DNA from: Kitasatospora papulosa
GTDB taxonomy: Bacteria > Actinomycetota > Actinomycetes > Streptomycetales > Streptomycetaceae
Length of the DNA stretch: 64,000 bases
NCBI RefSeq assembly: GCF_000717245.1
Contig: NZ_JNYQ01000001.1
Span: forward strand, 806,001-870,000
Reading direction: 5' to 3'
Shown here: positions 50,174 to 58,358 of the stretch, in pieces
Layout: the number at the start of each line of letters is the position of its first letter
Position numbering within the stretch: position 1 is the first letter of the stretch
Translations under genes and position numbers: made by a program
Notes under the pieces: generated by a model
The model's input: the letters and a program-made list of their open reading frames with translations, nothing else
The model's database searches: none
What the model was told of the DNA's origin: nothing

Positions 50174-51048
50174 CCACCGCCACCGCACCCTCCGCCCGGC
50201 ACGGCGCCCGCAAGGTCCGCCGCCGGGGCGACCGCTCGCCGGCCGCGTCCCTGGCCCTGCACCTCACCCTGATCATCACCTCGGTGATCGCGGTCTTCCC
50301 GGTGCTGTGGGTCCTGCTGACGTCGCTGAAGCCCGCGAAGTTCGCGTCGACCACAGACTTCTTCAAAGAGACGACGTTCGAGAACTACACCAACCTGATC
50401 AAGGACACCGAGTTCCTGGCCTGGTTCGGCAACTCCGTGATCGTCGCGGGACTCTCGACCGTCATCGGCGTCTTCGTCTCCGCCACCACCGGCTACGCCG
50501 TCAGCCGCTTCCGCTTCCCCGGCAAGCGCGGGCTGATGTGGACGCTGCTCGTCACCCAGATGTTCCCGGTGGCCGTCCTCATCGTGCCGATCTACAACAT
50601 CATGTCGACGATGGGCCTGCTCAACCAGCCGGCCGGACTCGTCATCACCTACCTCACCATCTCGGTGCCCTTCTGCGCCTGGATGATGAAGGGCTTCTTC
50701 GACACGATCCCGCGCGAGATCGACGAGTCGGGGCAGGTCGACGGGCTCACCCCGTTCGGCACGTTCTGGCGGCTCATCCTGCCGCTCGCCAAGCCCGGCC
50801 TCGCCGTCACCGCCTTCTACTCCTTCATCACCGCCTGGGGCGAAGTGGCCTACGCCTCCGCCTTCATGGTGGGTGACGAGAACCTCACGCTCGCCGGCGG
50901 ACTGCAGAAGTTCGTCAACCAGTACGGAGCCCAGTGGGGCCCGATGACCGCGGCGTCCGTGCTCATCGCGATCCCGGCCGCGCTGGTCTTCCTGTTCGCG
51001 CAGAAGCACCTGGTCACCGGCATGTCCGCCGGAGCCGTCAAGGGCTGA
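50170..51048 (+). CDS. malG: Maltose ABC transporter permease MalG
   Basis: Second membrane permease, 292 residues from GTG 50170, overlapping malF by 4 bp. The EAA motif is PREIDESGQVDGLTPFGTFWRLILPLAKPGL, with six helices around it; the ending QKHLVTGMSAGAVKG is the classic C-terminus of MalG-type permeases. Together with MalF it forms the channel for maltodextrins. An intercistronic hairpin follows before the alpha-glucosidase gene. Confidence 0.94.
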   Translation: MTTATAPSARHGARKVRRRGDRSPAASLALHLTLIITSVIAVFPVLWVLLTSLKPAKFASTTDFFKETTFENYTNLIKDTEFLAWFGNSVIVAGLSTVIGVFVSATTGYAVSRFRFPGKRGLMWTLLVTQMFPVAVLIVPIYNIMSTMGLLNQPAGLVITYLTISVPFCAWMMKGFFDTIPREIDESGQVDGLTPFGTFWRLILPLAKPGLAVTAFYSFITAWGEVAYASAFMVGDENLTLAGGLQKFVNQYGAQWGPMTAASVLIAIPAALVFLFAQKHLVTGMSAGAVKG

Positions 51049-51084
51049 CGCACCCAGTCCCCGTACGACCGCACGCAACGTCAC

Positions 51085-51120
51085 GGCGGCGCCGGACCCC
51101 GACCGGGCACCGGCGCCGCC
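51085..51120 (+). terminator. Intercistronic hairpin between malG and alpha-glucosidase
   Basis: Perfect 11-bp inverted repeat (GGCGGCGCCGG at 51085-51095, complement at 51110-51120), 14-nt loop, 36 bp after malG and 26 bp before the next start. It could stop part of the transcripts or protect the malEFG message from decay. Confidence 0.65.
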
Positions 51121-51146
51121 CCCCACCCAGACACCCCAGGGACGAC

Positions 51147-52823
51147 ATGACCCAGCACCTCGCTGCCCCCTCCACCGGCACGTCCGACGACGCCCCGGGC
51201 CACCGCACCGGCTGGTGGCAGGACGCGGTGATCTACCAGGTGTACCCGCGCAGCTTCGCCGACGGAAACGGCGACGGCATGGGGGATCTCGCGGGTGTCA
51301 CCGCGCGGCTCCCGTACCTCCGGGACCTCGGTGTCGACGCCGTCTGGCTCAGCCCCTTCTACGCCTCCCCGCAGGCCGACGCCGGTTACGACGTCGCCGA
51401 CTACCGGGCCATCGACCCGATGTTCGGCACCCTGCTGGACGCCGACGCCCTGATCCGCGAAGCCCACGGACTGGGCCTGCGCATCATCGTCGACCTGGTG
51501 CCCAACCACTCGTCCGACCAGCACGAGTGGTTCAAGCGCGCCCTCGCCGAGGGCCCCGGGTCGGCCCTGCGCGAGCGCTACCACTTCCGCGCCGGCAAGG
51601 GCGCCGACGGCGAACTCCCGCCCAACGACTGGGAGTCCATCTTCGGCGGCCCGGCCTGGACCCGTACCACCGACCCCGACGGCACGCCCGGCGAGTGGTA
51701 CCTGCACCTCTTCGCGCCCGAGCAGCCGGACTTCAACTGGGAGCACCCGGCCGTCGCCGACGAGTTCCGCTCCATCCTGCGCTTCTGGCTGGACATGGGC
51801 GTCGACGGCTTCCGTGTCGACGTCGCCCACGGCCTCGTCAAGGCGGAGGGCCTGCCGGACCTGGGCTCGCACGACCAGCTGAAACTGCTGGGCAACGATG
51901 TCATGCCGTTCTTCGACCAGGACGGCGTGCACGAGATCTACCGCAGCTGGCGCACCGTCCTCGACGAGTACTCCGGCGACCGCGTCCTGGTCGCCGAGGC
52001 GTGGACCCCCACCGTCGAGCGCACGGCCAACTACGTGCGCCCGGACGAGATGCACCAGGCCTTCAACTTCCAGTACCTGTCGACCGCCTGGAACGCCGCC
52101 GAGCTGCGCGCCGTCATCGACTCCTCGCTCGACGCGATGCGTCCGGTGGGCGCCCCCACCACCTGGGTGCTCTCCAACCACGACGTCACCCGGCACGCCA
52201 CCCGCTTCGCCAACCCGCCGGGCCTGGGCACCCAGATCCGCACCCCCGGAGACCGCGAGCTCGGACTGCGCCGGGCGCGCGCGGCCACCCTGCTGATGCT
52301 GGCGCTGCCCGGTTCCGCCTACGTCTACCAGGGCGAGGAGCTGGGCCTCCCGGACGTCACCGACCTGCCCGACGAGGCCCGCCAGGACCCGTCGTTCTTC
52401 CGCGCCGAGGGCCAGGACGGGTTCCGCGACGGCTGCCGGGTGCCGATCCCGTGGACCCGCGAGGGAAGCTCGTACGGCTTCGGCGGCGGTGGCAGCTGGC
52501 TGCCGCAGCCCGACACCTGGGGCGCGCTCTCCGTCGAGGCCCAGGACGGCGTGCAGGGTTCCACGCTGGAGCTGTACCGCGCCGCGATCGCCGCACGGCG
52601 TGAGCACCCGGGCCTCGGCGCCGGCACGGACGTCGAGTGGCTGGACGCCCCCGAGGGCGTGCTCGCCCTCGGCCGCCCCGGCTTCGTCGCCACCGTCAAC
52701 ACCACCGGAGCGCCGGTGCGGATCACCGCCCCCGGCGCGCTGCTGCTCGCCAGCGGCCCCGTCGCCGTCGACGGCACCACCGTCGAGCTGCCCGCCGACA
52801 CCACGGTGTGGTGGACGGTGTGA
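51147..52823 (+). CDS. aglA: GH13 alpha-glucosidase (oligo-1,6/alpha-1,4-glucosidase type)
   Basis: Cytoplasmic glycoside hydrolase of 558 residues, no signal peptide, ATG 51147. The GH13 motifs are complete: DLVPNHSSDQH, DGFRVDVAHGL (nucleophile Asp near 226), VLVAEAW (acid Glu near 284) and LSNHDVTRH (Asp near 346). YQVYPRSFADGNGDGMGDL is characteristic of the GH13 oligo-glucosidase subfamilies. It would cut imported maltodextrins to glucose. Belongs to the mal operon, downstream of malG, and its stop overlaps the second LacI-type regulator's GTG start. Confidence 0.93.
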   Translation: MTQHLAAPSTGTSDDAPGHRTGWWQDAVIYQVYPRSFADGNGDGMGDLAGVTARLPYLRDLGVDAVWLSPFYASPQADAGYDVADYRAIDPMFGTLLDADALIREAHGLGLRIIVDLVPNHSSDQHEWFKRALAEGPGSALRERYHFRAGKGADGELPPNDWESIFGGPAWTRTTDPDGTPGEWYLHLFAPEQPDFNWEHPAVADEFRSILRFWLDMGVDGFRVDVAHGLVKAEGLPDLGSHDQLKLLGNDVMPFFDQDGVHEIYRSWRTVLDEYSGDRVLVAEAWTPTVERTANYVRPDEMHQAFNFQYLSTAWNAAELRAVIDSSLDAMRPVGAPTTWVLSNHDVTRHATRFANPPGLGTQIRTPGDRELGLRRARAATLLMLALPGSAYVYQGEELGLPDVTDLPDEARQDPSFFRAEGQDGFRDGCRVPIPWTREGSSYGFGGGGSWLPQPDTWGALSVEAQDGVQGSTLELYRAAIAARREHPGLGAGTDVEWLDAPEGVLALGRPGFVATVNTTGAPVRITAPGALLLASGPVAVDGTTVELPADTTVWWTV

Positions 52824-53866
52824 CCGTCCCCGCGCCCAGGACCGGACCGGCGCTGCGGCTCTCCGACATCGCCGGTCAGGCCGCGGTCAGCGAGGCGACC
52901 GTCAGCCGCGTCCTGAACGGGAAGCCGGGCGTCGCGGACACCACGCGTCAGCGGGTGCTCGCGGCGCTCGACATCCTCGGCTACGAACGCCCCGTACGGC
53001 TGCGGCAGCGCAGCGCGGGGCTGATCGGGCTGGTGACGCCCGAACTGGTCAACCCGATCTTCCCGGCGTTCGCCCAGTCCGTGGAGCAGGTGCTCGCGGG
53101 GCACGGCTACACGCCGGTGCTCTGCACCCAGCTGCCCGGGGGCGCCACCGAGGACGAACTGGTCGAACAGCTCGTCGAGCGCGGTGTGGGCGGCATCGTG
53201 TTCCTGTCCGGGCTGCACGCCGACACCTCGGCCGACCCGTCGCGCTACGCCGCGCTCACCGAACGCGGCGTGCCGTTCGTCCTCATCAACGGCTACAACG
53301 AGCGCATCAGCGCCCCGTTCGTCTCGCCGGACGACCAGGCCGCCGTGCGGATGGCCGTCGGTCATCTCGCCGAGCTCGGTCACCGGCGGATCGGCCTGGC
53401 GATCGGGCCGCAGCGCTACGTGCCGTCCCGGCGCAAGCGGGACGGTTTCGTCGACGCGGCCGTGTCCGTGCTCGGCATGGACCGCGAGGAAGCCGAACTC
53501 CTGGTCTGCTCGACGCTGTTCAGCGTCGAAGGCGGCCAGGTCGCGGCGGGCGCGCTGCTCGACCGCGGCTGCACCGGCATCGTCTGCGGCAGCGACCTGA
53601 TGGCGCTCGGCGTGGTCAGGGCGGCGCGGGAGCGGGGACTCGACGTCCCCCGGGACGTCTCCGTCGTCGGCTTCGACGACTCCCAGCTCATCGCCTTCAC
53701 CGACCCGCCCCTGACCACCGTGCGTCAGCCGGTGCAGGCGATGGCGGCTGCGGCCGTGGGGGCGCTGCTGGAGGAGATCGCCGGAAGTCCCGTGCAGCGC
53801 ACGGAGTACGTGTTCCAGCCCGAGCTGGTGGTACGGGGGTCCACCGCGGCGGCGCGCGGCGCCTGA
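52820..53866 (+). CDS. Second MalR-like LacI-family regulator
   Basis: Regulator of 348 residues starting at GTG 52820, overlapping the alpha-glucosidase stop by GTGA. Helix-turn-helix LSDIAGQAAVSEATVSRVLNGKPGV is nearly the same as in MalR, and the two proteins align almost without gaps through GLVTPELVNPIFPAFAQ, GIVFLSGLHADTSAD and FTDPPLTTVRQP. It is therefore an in-locus paralogue, but with a divergent N-terminal tail and several changes in the effector domain (e.g. INGYNERISAPF against VNGFSPKVQAPF). It may bind the same sites with a different sugar, or control the operon's distal part. Confidence 0.9.
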   Translation: MTVPAPRTGPALRLSDIAGQAAVSEATVSRVLNGKPGVADTTRQRVLAALDILGYERPVRLRQRSAGLIGLVTPELVNPIFPAFAQSVEQVLAGHGYTPVLCTQLPGGATEDELVEQLVERGVGGIVFLSGLHADTSADPSRYAALTERGVPFVLINGYNERISAPFVSPDDQAAVRMAVGHLAELGHRRIGLAIGPQRYVPSRRKRDGFVDAAVSVLGMDREEAELLVCSTLFSVEGGQVAAGALLDRGCTGIVCGSDLMALGVVRAARERGLDVPRDVSVVGFDDSQLIAFTDPPLTTVRQPVQAMAAAAVGALLEEIAGSPVQRTEYVFQPELVVRGSTAAARGA

Positions 53867-53893
53867 ACGGGCGCGGTGCACAGGGGGAGGTGC

Positions 53894-53927
53894 GGGGCCG
53901 GGTCCGGAGGGGGGGGGACCCGGCCCC
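53894..53927 (+). terminator. End-of-operon terminator
   Basis: Perfect 12-bp inverted repeat (GGGGCCGGGTCC at 53894-53905, complement at 53916-53927) with a purine loop, 28 bp after the LacI-type regulator's stop. It closes the mal operon. Confidence 0.88.
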
Positions 53928-53992
53928 GTCCCGACCGCCTGACCGGCCGGAGGGCCCGGACCGCTGTCACGCCGTGCGATAGGTTCCCCGCC

Positions 53993-54550
53993 ATGACCGG
54001 ACTCGGAACCGTCGCCTGGCCACCCGCCCCGATACGGACCGAACGGCTCGTGCTCCGCGAGTCCGAGGCCCGGGACCGTGCGGCGTTCATCGAGATGTTC
54101 GCCTCGACGGAGGTGCACACCTACCTCGGCGGCGCCCGCCCGCGCGACGAGCTCGAACACGCGGTGCCCGAGGTACCCGGGCGGCGCCCCGGCCTCTTCG
54201 TGGTCGAGCTCGGTGGCGCGATGATCGGCATGGTCGCGCTCGACCGGCGCGACGCGGAACGCCCCGGGCACGTCCGCCCGGAAGCCGGTGAGGCCGAACT
54301 CGGGTACACCTTCCTGCCCGAAGCGTGGGGGCACGGCTACGCCGCCGAGGCGTGCCGGGCGGCGCTGGCCTGGTTCGCCGACGCGAGCCCCGGCGAGCCG
54401 GTGGTGCTCTGCACCCAGGAGGCCAACGAACGCTCGATGCGCCTCGCGGTGAAGCTCGGGTTCACCGAGGTGGAGCGGTTCGAGGAGTACGGCGCCGAGC
54501 AGTGGTTCGGGGTGGTGCTCGGGCACGGCGGCCGGCCACCGTCCCCATGA
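53993..54550 (+). CDS. GNAT-family N-acetyltransferase (RimJ/RimL type)
   Basis: Acetyltransferase of 185 residues from ATG 53993. It has the RimJ/L-like opening TERLVLRESEARDRAAFIEMF and the acetyl-CoA loop region AELGYTFLPEAWGHGYAAEACRAAL, followed by the terminal motif NERSMRLAVKLGFTEVERF. These proteins acetylate amino groups on proteins, peptides or small molecules; the substrate is unknown. Transcribed alone. Confidence 0.88.
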   Translation: MTGLGTVAWPPAPIRTERLVLRESEARDRAAFIEMFASTEVHTYLGGARPRDELEHAVPEVPGRRPGLFVVELGGAMIGMVALDRRDAERPGHVRPEAGEAELGYTFLPEAWGHGYAAEACRAALAWFADASPGEPVVLCTQEANERSMRLAVKLGFTEVERFEEYGAEQWFGVVLGHGGRPPSP

Positions 54551-54633
54551 GGTGATCCGCGTCACAGGGTGTCACAGGGGGTGCCCAGGTGGTGTCTTGA
54601 GCTCGGACCGTCCGGAACGAGGGAGACAGCACC

Positions 54634-55548
54634 ATGGTGGAGGACCGCATGAGCGAGGAACGCGCCGTCGACCGGGCGACCGAGGTCTTCGTCTCCCAGC
54701 GCAACCTGCTCTTCACCGTCGCGTACGAGATGCTCGGCTCGGCGGTCGACGCCGAGGACGTCCTCCAGGAGACGTGGCTGCGGTGGGTCGAGGTCGACCT
54801 CGACACGGTGCGCGACCGGCGCGCGTACCTGGTCCGGATCACCACCCGGCAGGCACTCAACCGGCTGCGCACGATGTCCCGGCGCAAGGAGTCGTACGTC
54901 GGCCCCTGGTTGCCGGAACCGCTGCTGACCACGCCGGACGTGGCCCAGGACGCCGAACTCGCCGAGAGCGTGTCGATGGCCGTGATGCTGGTCCTGGAGA
55001 CGTTGGCACCGACCGAACGGGCCGTCTTCGTGCTGCGAGAGGTCTTCGACGTCGGCTACGACGAGATCGCGGCGGCGGTCGACAGGACCCCGGCAGCCGT
55101 CCGCCAGATCGCGCACCGGGCACGCCGTCACGTGGACGCCCGGCGTCCACGCACCGTGGTCCCCCAACAACAGGCGCGGGCGGTCGTGGAGTCGTTCGTG
55201 CGGGCGCTGAAGGGCGGGGGCCTGCAGGAACTGCTCGACGTACTCGCGCCCGACGTCGTCTACCTGGGCGACGGCGGCGGCGTGAAGCACGCCGCGCTAC
55301 GGCCGATCGTCGGCGCCGGCAAAGTGGCCCGCCTGCTGGCCGGTGGCATGGGCAGGAACATGACCAGGCTCACCTTCGGCCCCACCACGGTCAACGGCGG
55401 TCCAGCGCTCGCGCTACGCCTGGACGGTGAGCTGGACAGCATCGTCGCGGTCCACGTGGAAGGCGTCCGCATCACCGGTCTCTACGCCGTCCGCAACCCT
55501 GAGAAGCTGTCGCGCATCGAATCCGCGACGCCCCTCACCTTGCGGTGA
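54634..55548 (+). CDS. ECF41-group sigma factor with SnoaL-like C-terminal domain
   Basis: ECF sigma factor of 304 residues from ATG 54634 with GGGAGA upstream. Region 2 is around TVAYEMLGSAVDAEDVLQETWLRW and region 4 around LAPTERAVFVLREVFDVGYDEIAAAVDRT. A fused SnoaL-like domain (about 185-304) replaces a separate anti-sigma. The diagnostic ECF41 features are all there: WLPEP after region 2, DGGG (in YLGDGGGVK) and the NPEKL motif near the C-terminus. In this group the C-terminal domain modulates activity. The next gene, a small membrane protein, may be its target. Confidence 0.9.
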   Translation: MVEDRMSEERAVDRATEVFVSQRNLLFTVAYEMLGSAVDAEDVLQETWLRWVEVDLDTVRDRRAYLVRITTRQALNRLRTMSRRKESYVGPWLPEPLLTTPDVAQDAELAESVSMAVMLVLETLAPTERAVFVLREVFDVGYDEIAAAVDRTPAAVRQIAHRARRHVDARRPRTVVPQQQARAVVESFVRALKGGGLQELLDVLAPDVVYLGDGGGVKHAALRPIVGAGKVARLLAGGMGRNMTRLTFGPTTVNGGPALALRLDGELDSIVAVHVEGVRITGLYAVRNPEKLSRIESATPLTLR

Positions 55549-55650
55549 ATCACCGGTGCCTCATGGCTGGCGTGAGAACCGTGGGTGGCAGCAGTGGGCC
55601 TTCCCGTACATGAGGGATCGTCAACTCGTCCTAGCAGAGAGATGCCTGGC

Positions 55651-55989
55651 ATGGAGATCCTTCGGTATGTGTTCCTCGTCTTCCACCTCTTCGGATTCGC
55701 CGCACTCATGGGCGGCGTCTTCTACCAGCTGAGGGGGAAGGACCCGGTGACCGGCGGCTACATGGTGAGCAGCGCGGTCGTCCAACTGGTCACGGGTGCG
55801 GGGCTCATCTGGACCCGGATATCCCAGGACCTGCCGGTCGATGACACGAAGATGCAGGTGAAGCTGGCCCTGGATGTCCTGGTTGCAGTGACCGCGCTGG
55901 TCGGCATGCGCAACAGGCGGCCATGGGCCTTCTACGCCGTGGGGACGTTCACTGCGGCGGCGGCAGTCGTGGCCGTCGCGTGGAAGTAG
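55651..55989 (+). CDS. Small four-helix membrane protein
   Basis: Membrane protein of 112 residues from ATG 55651, nine nucleotides after AGAGAG. Hydrophobic helices are visible at about 4-22, 33-53, 67-84 and 91-109, with RNRRP before the last. No named family is recognised, although the shape resembles integral proteins sometimes annotated as DUF-type or DoxX-like. It lies 102 bp after the ECF41 sigma gene on the same strand. Confidence 0.7.
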   Translation: MEILRYVFLVFHLFGFAALMGGVFYQLRGKDPVTGGYMVSSAVVQLVTGAGLIWTRISQDLPVDDTKMQVKLALDVLVAVTALVGMRNRRPWAFYAVGTFTAAAAVVAVAWK

Positions 55990-56083
55990 TTACCCGGTCC
56001 CCCGGACGGCGGCGTTCCGGGAACCGAACGGACGCGGCCCCGGTGCGTCCGACCGGCTGAGCCGTCGTCACGTGCCCAGCCCC

Positions 56084-56114
56084 TTGAGTTTCCAGCGGCT
56101 GGAGGGTCCAGGAT
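56084..56114 (+). promoter_or_regulatory. MerR-type promoter (19-bp spacer) for the MerR gene
   Basis: TTGAGT (56084-56089) and CAGGAT (56109-56114) are separated by exactly 19 bp, the long spacer typical of MerR-activated promoters. Within the spacer is the inverted repeat CCAG-CGG-CTGG. The ATG of the MerR gene lies 7 bp beyond the -10, so a transcript would be leaderless or nearly so. Autoregulation by the encoded MerR protein is likely. Confidence 0.7.
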
Positions 56115-56121
56115 CTCGCTC

Positions 56122-57033
56122 ATGGAAGACGAACGACCCGACGCGCTCACCATCGGCCGGCTCGCGCACCGCACCGGACTCCCGGTGCGCACCCTGCGCT
56201 TCTGGTCGGACGAGGGACTGGTGCCGCCCGCTGCCCGCACGGTGGGCGGCTACCGGCTCTACGACGGGGAGTCCGTGGCCCGCGTCGAGCTGGTCCGAAC
56301 CCTGAGGGAGCTGGGCCTCGGGCTCGACGAGGTGCGCCGCGTCCTGAGCGGCCGCAGCACGGTCGCCGAGGTCGCGGAGGTGCACGTGGCCGCGCTCGAC
56401 GCGCAGATCCGCTCCCTCGAGGTGAGCAGGGCCGTCCTGGCCACCGTATCGAAACGCGGTTCGACCGCTGAGGAGACAGCCCTGATGAACCGGTTGGCAC
56501 GGCTTTCCGCCGCCGAACGAAAGCAGATCATCGACGAGTTCAAGGTGGAGGTGTTCGGCGGTCTCCACGGGGAATCGCGCCTGTACGACCGCATGAGCAC
56601 CTTCAGCATCGACCTGCCCGACGACCCCACGCCCGAACAGGTCGACGCCTGGATCGAGTTGGCGGAGCTGGTGCGGGACCCCGGATTCCGCACCCGCATG
56701 CGCACCATGCTGGAGCTGAGTATCCCGTCACCCGGGAACGCCCGTCCCCCGGGGGCGTCCATCTGGTGGGCCAGGCACATCGTGCAGAGGGTCGGGGAGG
56801 TCAGGGCGGGCGGTGTCGCTCCCGAGGAACCGGCGGCGGCCGATCTGCTGTCCGAGCTGTTCGCCGACACCGACCGGGCCGCCGTGCTGGTGTGCCTGGA
56901 GGCCGGGATCGAGGCGGGGGCGGAGCGCTACCGCGGACTCGTCGCCCGGGTGCGCGGGCAGCACGCCTCTCCCGACGCTTCCGGGGAACTGGACTGGCTG
57001 GCGCGGGCCCTGCGTTTCGCGGGTCGCGCCTGA
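56122..57033 (+). CDS. MerR-family transcriptional regulator
   Basis: Regulator of 303 residues. The winged helix-turn-helix is LTIGRLAHRTGLPVRTLRFWSDEGLVPPAARTVGGYRLYD, followed by the coiled dimerisation helix (about 75-125). The C-terminal 170 residues form an effector domain of unknown ligand, longer than in metal-sensing MerR proteins, and without a Cys cluster, so it likely senses an organic compound. Its own promoter has a MerR geometry. ATG 56122 has no separate ribosome site. Convergent with the DUF397 gene. Confidence 0.88.
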   Translation: MEDERPDALTIGRLAHRTGLPVRTLRFWSDEGLVPPAARTVGGYRLYDGESVARVELVRTLRELGLGLDEVRRVLSGRSTVAEVAEVHVAALDAQIRSLEVSRAVLATVSKRGSTAEETALMNRLARLSAAERKQIIDEFKVEVFGGLHGESRLYDRMSTFSIDLPDDPTPEQVDAWIELAELVRDPGFRTRMRTMLELSIPSPGNARPPGASIWWARHIVQRVGEVRAGGVAPEEPAAADLLSELFADTDRAAVLVCLEAGIEAGAERYRGLVARVRGQHASPDASGELDWLARALRFAGRA

Positions 57034-57080
57034 CCGGCCCTCGCCGTTCACGGTCCAGGGACGGGAACTGTACGTGACCG

Positions 57081-57106
57081 CTGAGCTCCCGCCGGCCGGA
57101 GCTCAG
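57081..57106. terminator. Bidirectional terminator between MerR and DUF397 genes
   Basis: Perfect 9-bp inverted repeat CTGAGCTCC / GGAGCTCAG with an 8-nt loop, 47 bp after the MerR stop and 3 bp from the convergent DUF397 stop. Confidence 0.82.
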
Positions 57107-57109
57107 TCG

Positions 57110-57319
57110 TCAGTTCGCGGAGGCGTACGCGAGGAAGGCTTCCCAGGTGGTGGGGGCGAATCCCAGGTGGGGGCCGCGATCGTCCTTCGAGTCACGGACG
57201 TGGACGGCGCCGGGGGTGGTCGCCACCTCGACGCATTCGTTGCTGTTGCTGCTGTCGCTGTAGCTGCTTCTGAACCACTTCAGCTCCGTGGATTCACCGG
57301 CGGAGGGCTTGTGGGTCAT
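57110..57319 (-). CDS. DUF397-family small protein
   Basis: Protein of 69 residues from ATG 57319 (MTHKPSAGEST). It has the family core LKWFRSSYSDSSNSNECVEVATTPGAVHVRDSKD and FAPTTWEAFLAYA (locations about 14-65). DUF397 proteins occur next to XRE regulators all over Streptomyces and some are thought to bind or antagonise them, like BldB/WhiJ partners. The start overlaps the XRE gene stop by 4 bp, so the two are coupled. Confidence 0.93.
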   Translation of the reverse strand: MTHKPSAGESTELKWFRSSYSDSSNSNECVEVATTPGAVHVRDSKDDRGPHLGFAPTTWEAFLAYASAN

Positions 57320-58194
57320 GTCTCTCCTAGCGCTTGCTCGATGAAGGCCAGTGACTCCCGAGGCGTGAGAGCCTGAGCCCGGATGATGCCACACCGCAGT
57401 TCGATGATCCGTAGATGCTTCGGGTCTGCGACCGGGCGGCTTCCGAAGTCCCCCTCGGAGCGTCCGACTGCTGAGCCGTCCCCGAATTTCAGCACCTGCA
57501 TCTCACCCCCCATGCCCGCGTGGTCGTCGCGCCCGGTCGGCATGATCTGGATTTCGACGTTCCGCAACTGCCCAAGTGTGAGCAGGTGTTCGAGCTGCCG
57601 ACGTAGAACCATTCTGCCCCCCAGATGCCTCCGCAGTGTCACCTCTTCCTGGACAAAACTCAGCTCCGGTGCAGGTGATCGATCGAAGATGGACTGCCGA
57701 GCCACGCGAGCCGCCACCAACCTCTCCACCTCGTCCAGCGAGAACGCCGGACGCCGCATCCCGAACAACGCCCGCGCATACTCCTCCGTCTGCAACAGGC
57801 CGTGCAGGTTATGGCAGCCGTAGGCCAAGAGCTCGACTGCCCGCGCTTCCAGTTTCGCCAGCTCCCGCACCTTCTTCGGGTAGCGGACCTCCGCCAGCTC
57901 CCGTTTCATCAGTGCGAGTTTGCCGCCCGCCCCCAGCACCTCGTCGGCACGGTCCAGGAACTCGGGGCGGGGGATGCGACGGCCGCCCTCGACCTTGTAG
58001 ACCAGGTCCTCCCCGTATCCGATCGCGGCCCCGAACTCGCTGGCCCGCATGCCTGCCGCTTCCCGCCAGGCCTTGATCTGGCGACCCACCGTCGCCGCCA
58101 TGGCGGCTCCCGACTCGTCGTCGGGATCCACGTCCCAGCCGGGCTCGTCCGCCCCTGCGTCACCCTGAGCCGTACCGGTCTCATCCACGGTCAT
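57316..58194 (-). CDS. XRE/Scr1-type helix-turn-helix regulator with DUF5753 domain
   Basis: DNA-binding regulator of 292 residues from ATG 58194. The N-terminal cro/C1-type helix-turn-helix (about 31-88) includes GRQIKAWREAAGMRASEFGAAIGYGEDLVYKVEGGRRIP-like sequence, followed by the DUF5753 domain (about 105-285, e.g. ALFGMRRPAFSLDEVERLVAARVARQ). An N-terminal acidic tail (DPDDESGA) precedes it. This is the WhiJ-type family, usually accompanied by DUF397 and an ATPase-like protein; all three are present here. Ligand is unknown. Confidence 0.93.
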   Translation of the reverse strand: MTVDETGTAQGDAGADEPGWDVDPDDESGAAMAATVGRQIKAWREAAGMRASEFGAAIGYGEDLVYKVEGGRRIPRPEFLDRADEVLGAGGKLALMKRELAEVRYPKKVRELAKLEARAVELLAYGCHNLHGLLQTEEYARALFGMRRPAFSLDEVERLVAARVARQSIFDRSPAPELSFVQEEVTLRRHLGGRMVLRRQLEHLLTLGQLRNVEIQIMPTGRDDHAGMGGEMQVLKFGDGSAVGRSEGDFGSRPVADPKHLRIIELRCGIIRAQALTPRESLAFIEQALGET

Positions 58195-58358
58195 CCGTAC
58201 CCCACTTCCGATGCGCCTGCCGTTCCCGCACCAACGTCGGCCGTCCCCCGCGAGTCACCCCGGACAGCCGGGACAGCACTGGACAAGGTCGGGACAATCA
58301 CCGTACGTAACCGGTTTGTCGCTCATCACGGTAGGCAGGCGGGGCCACTCTGGAGGAC

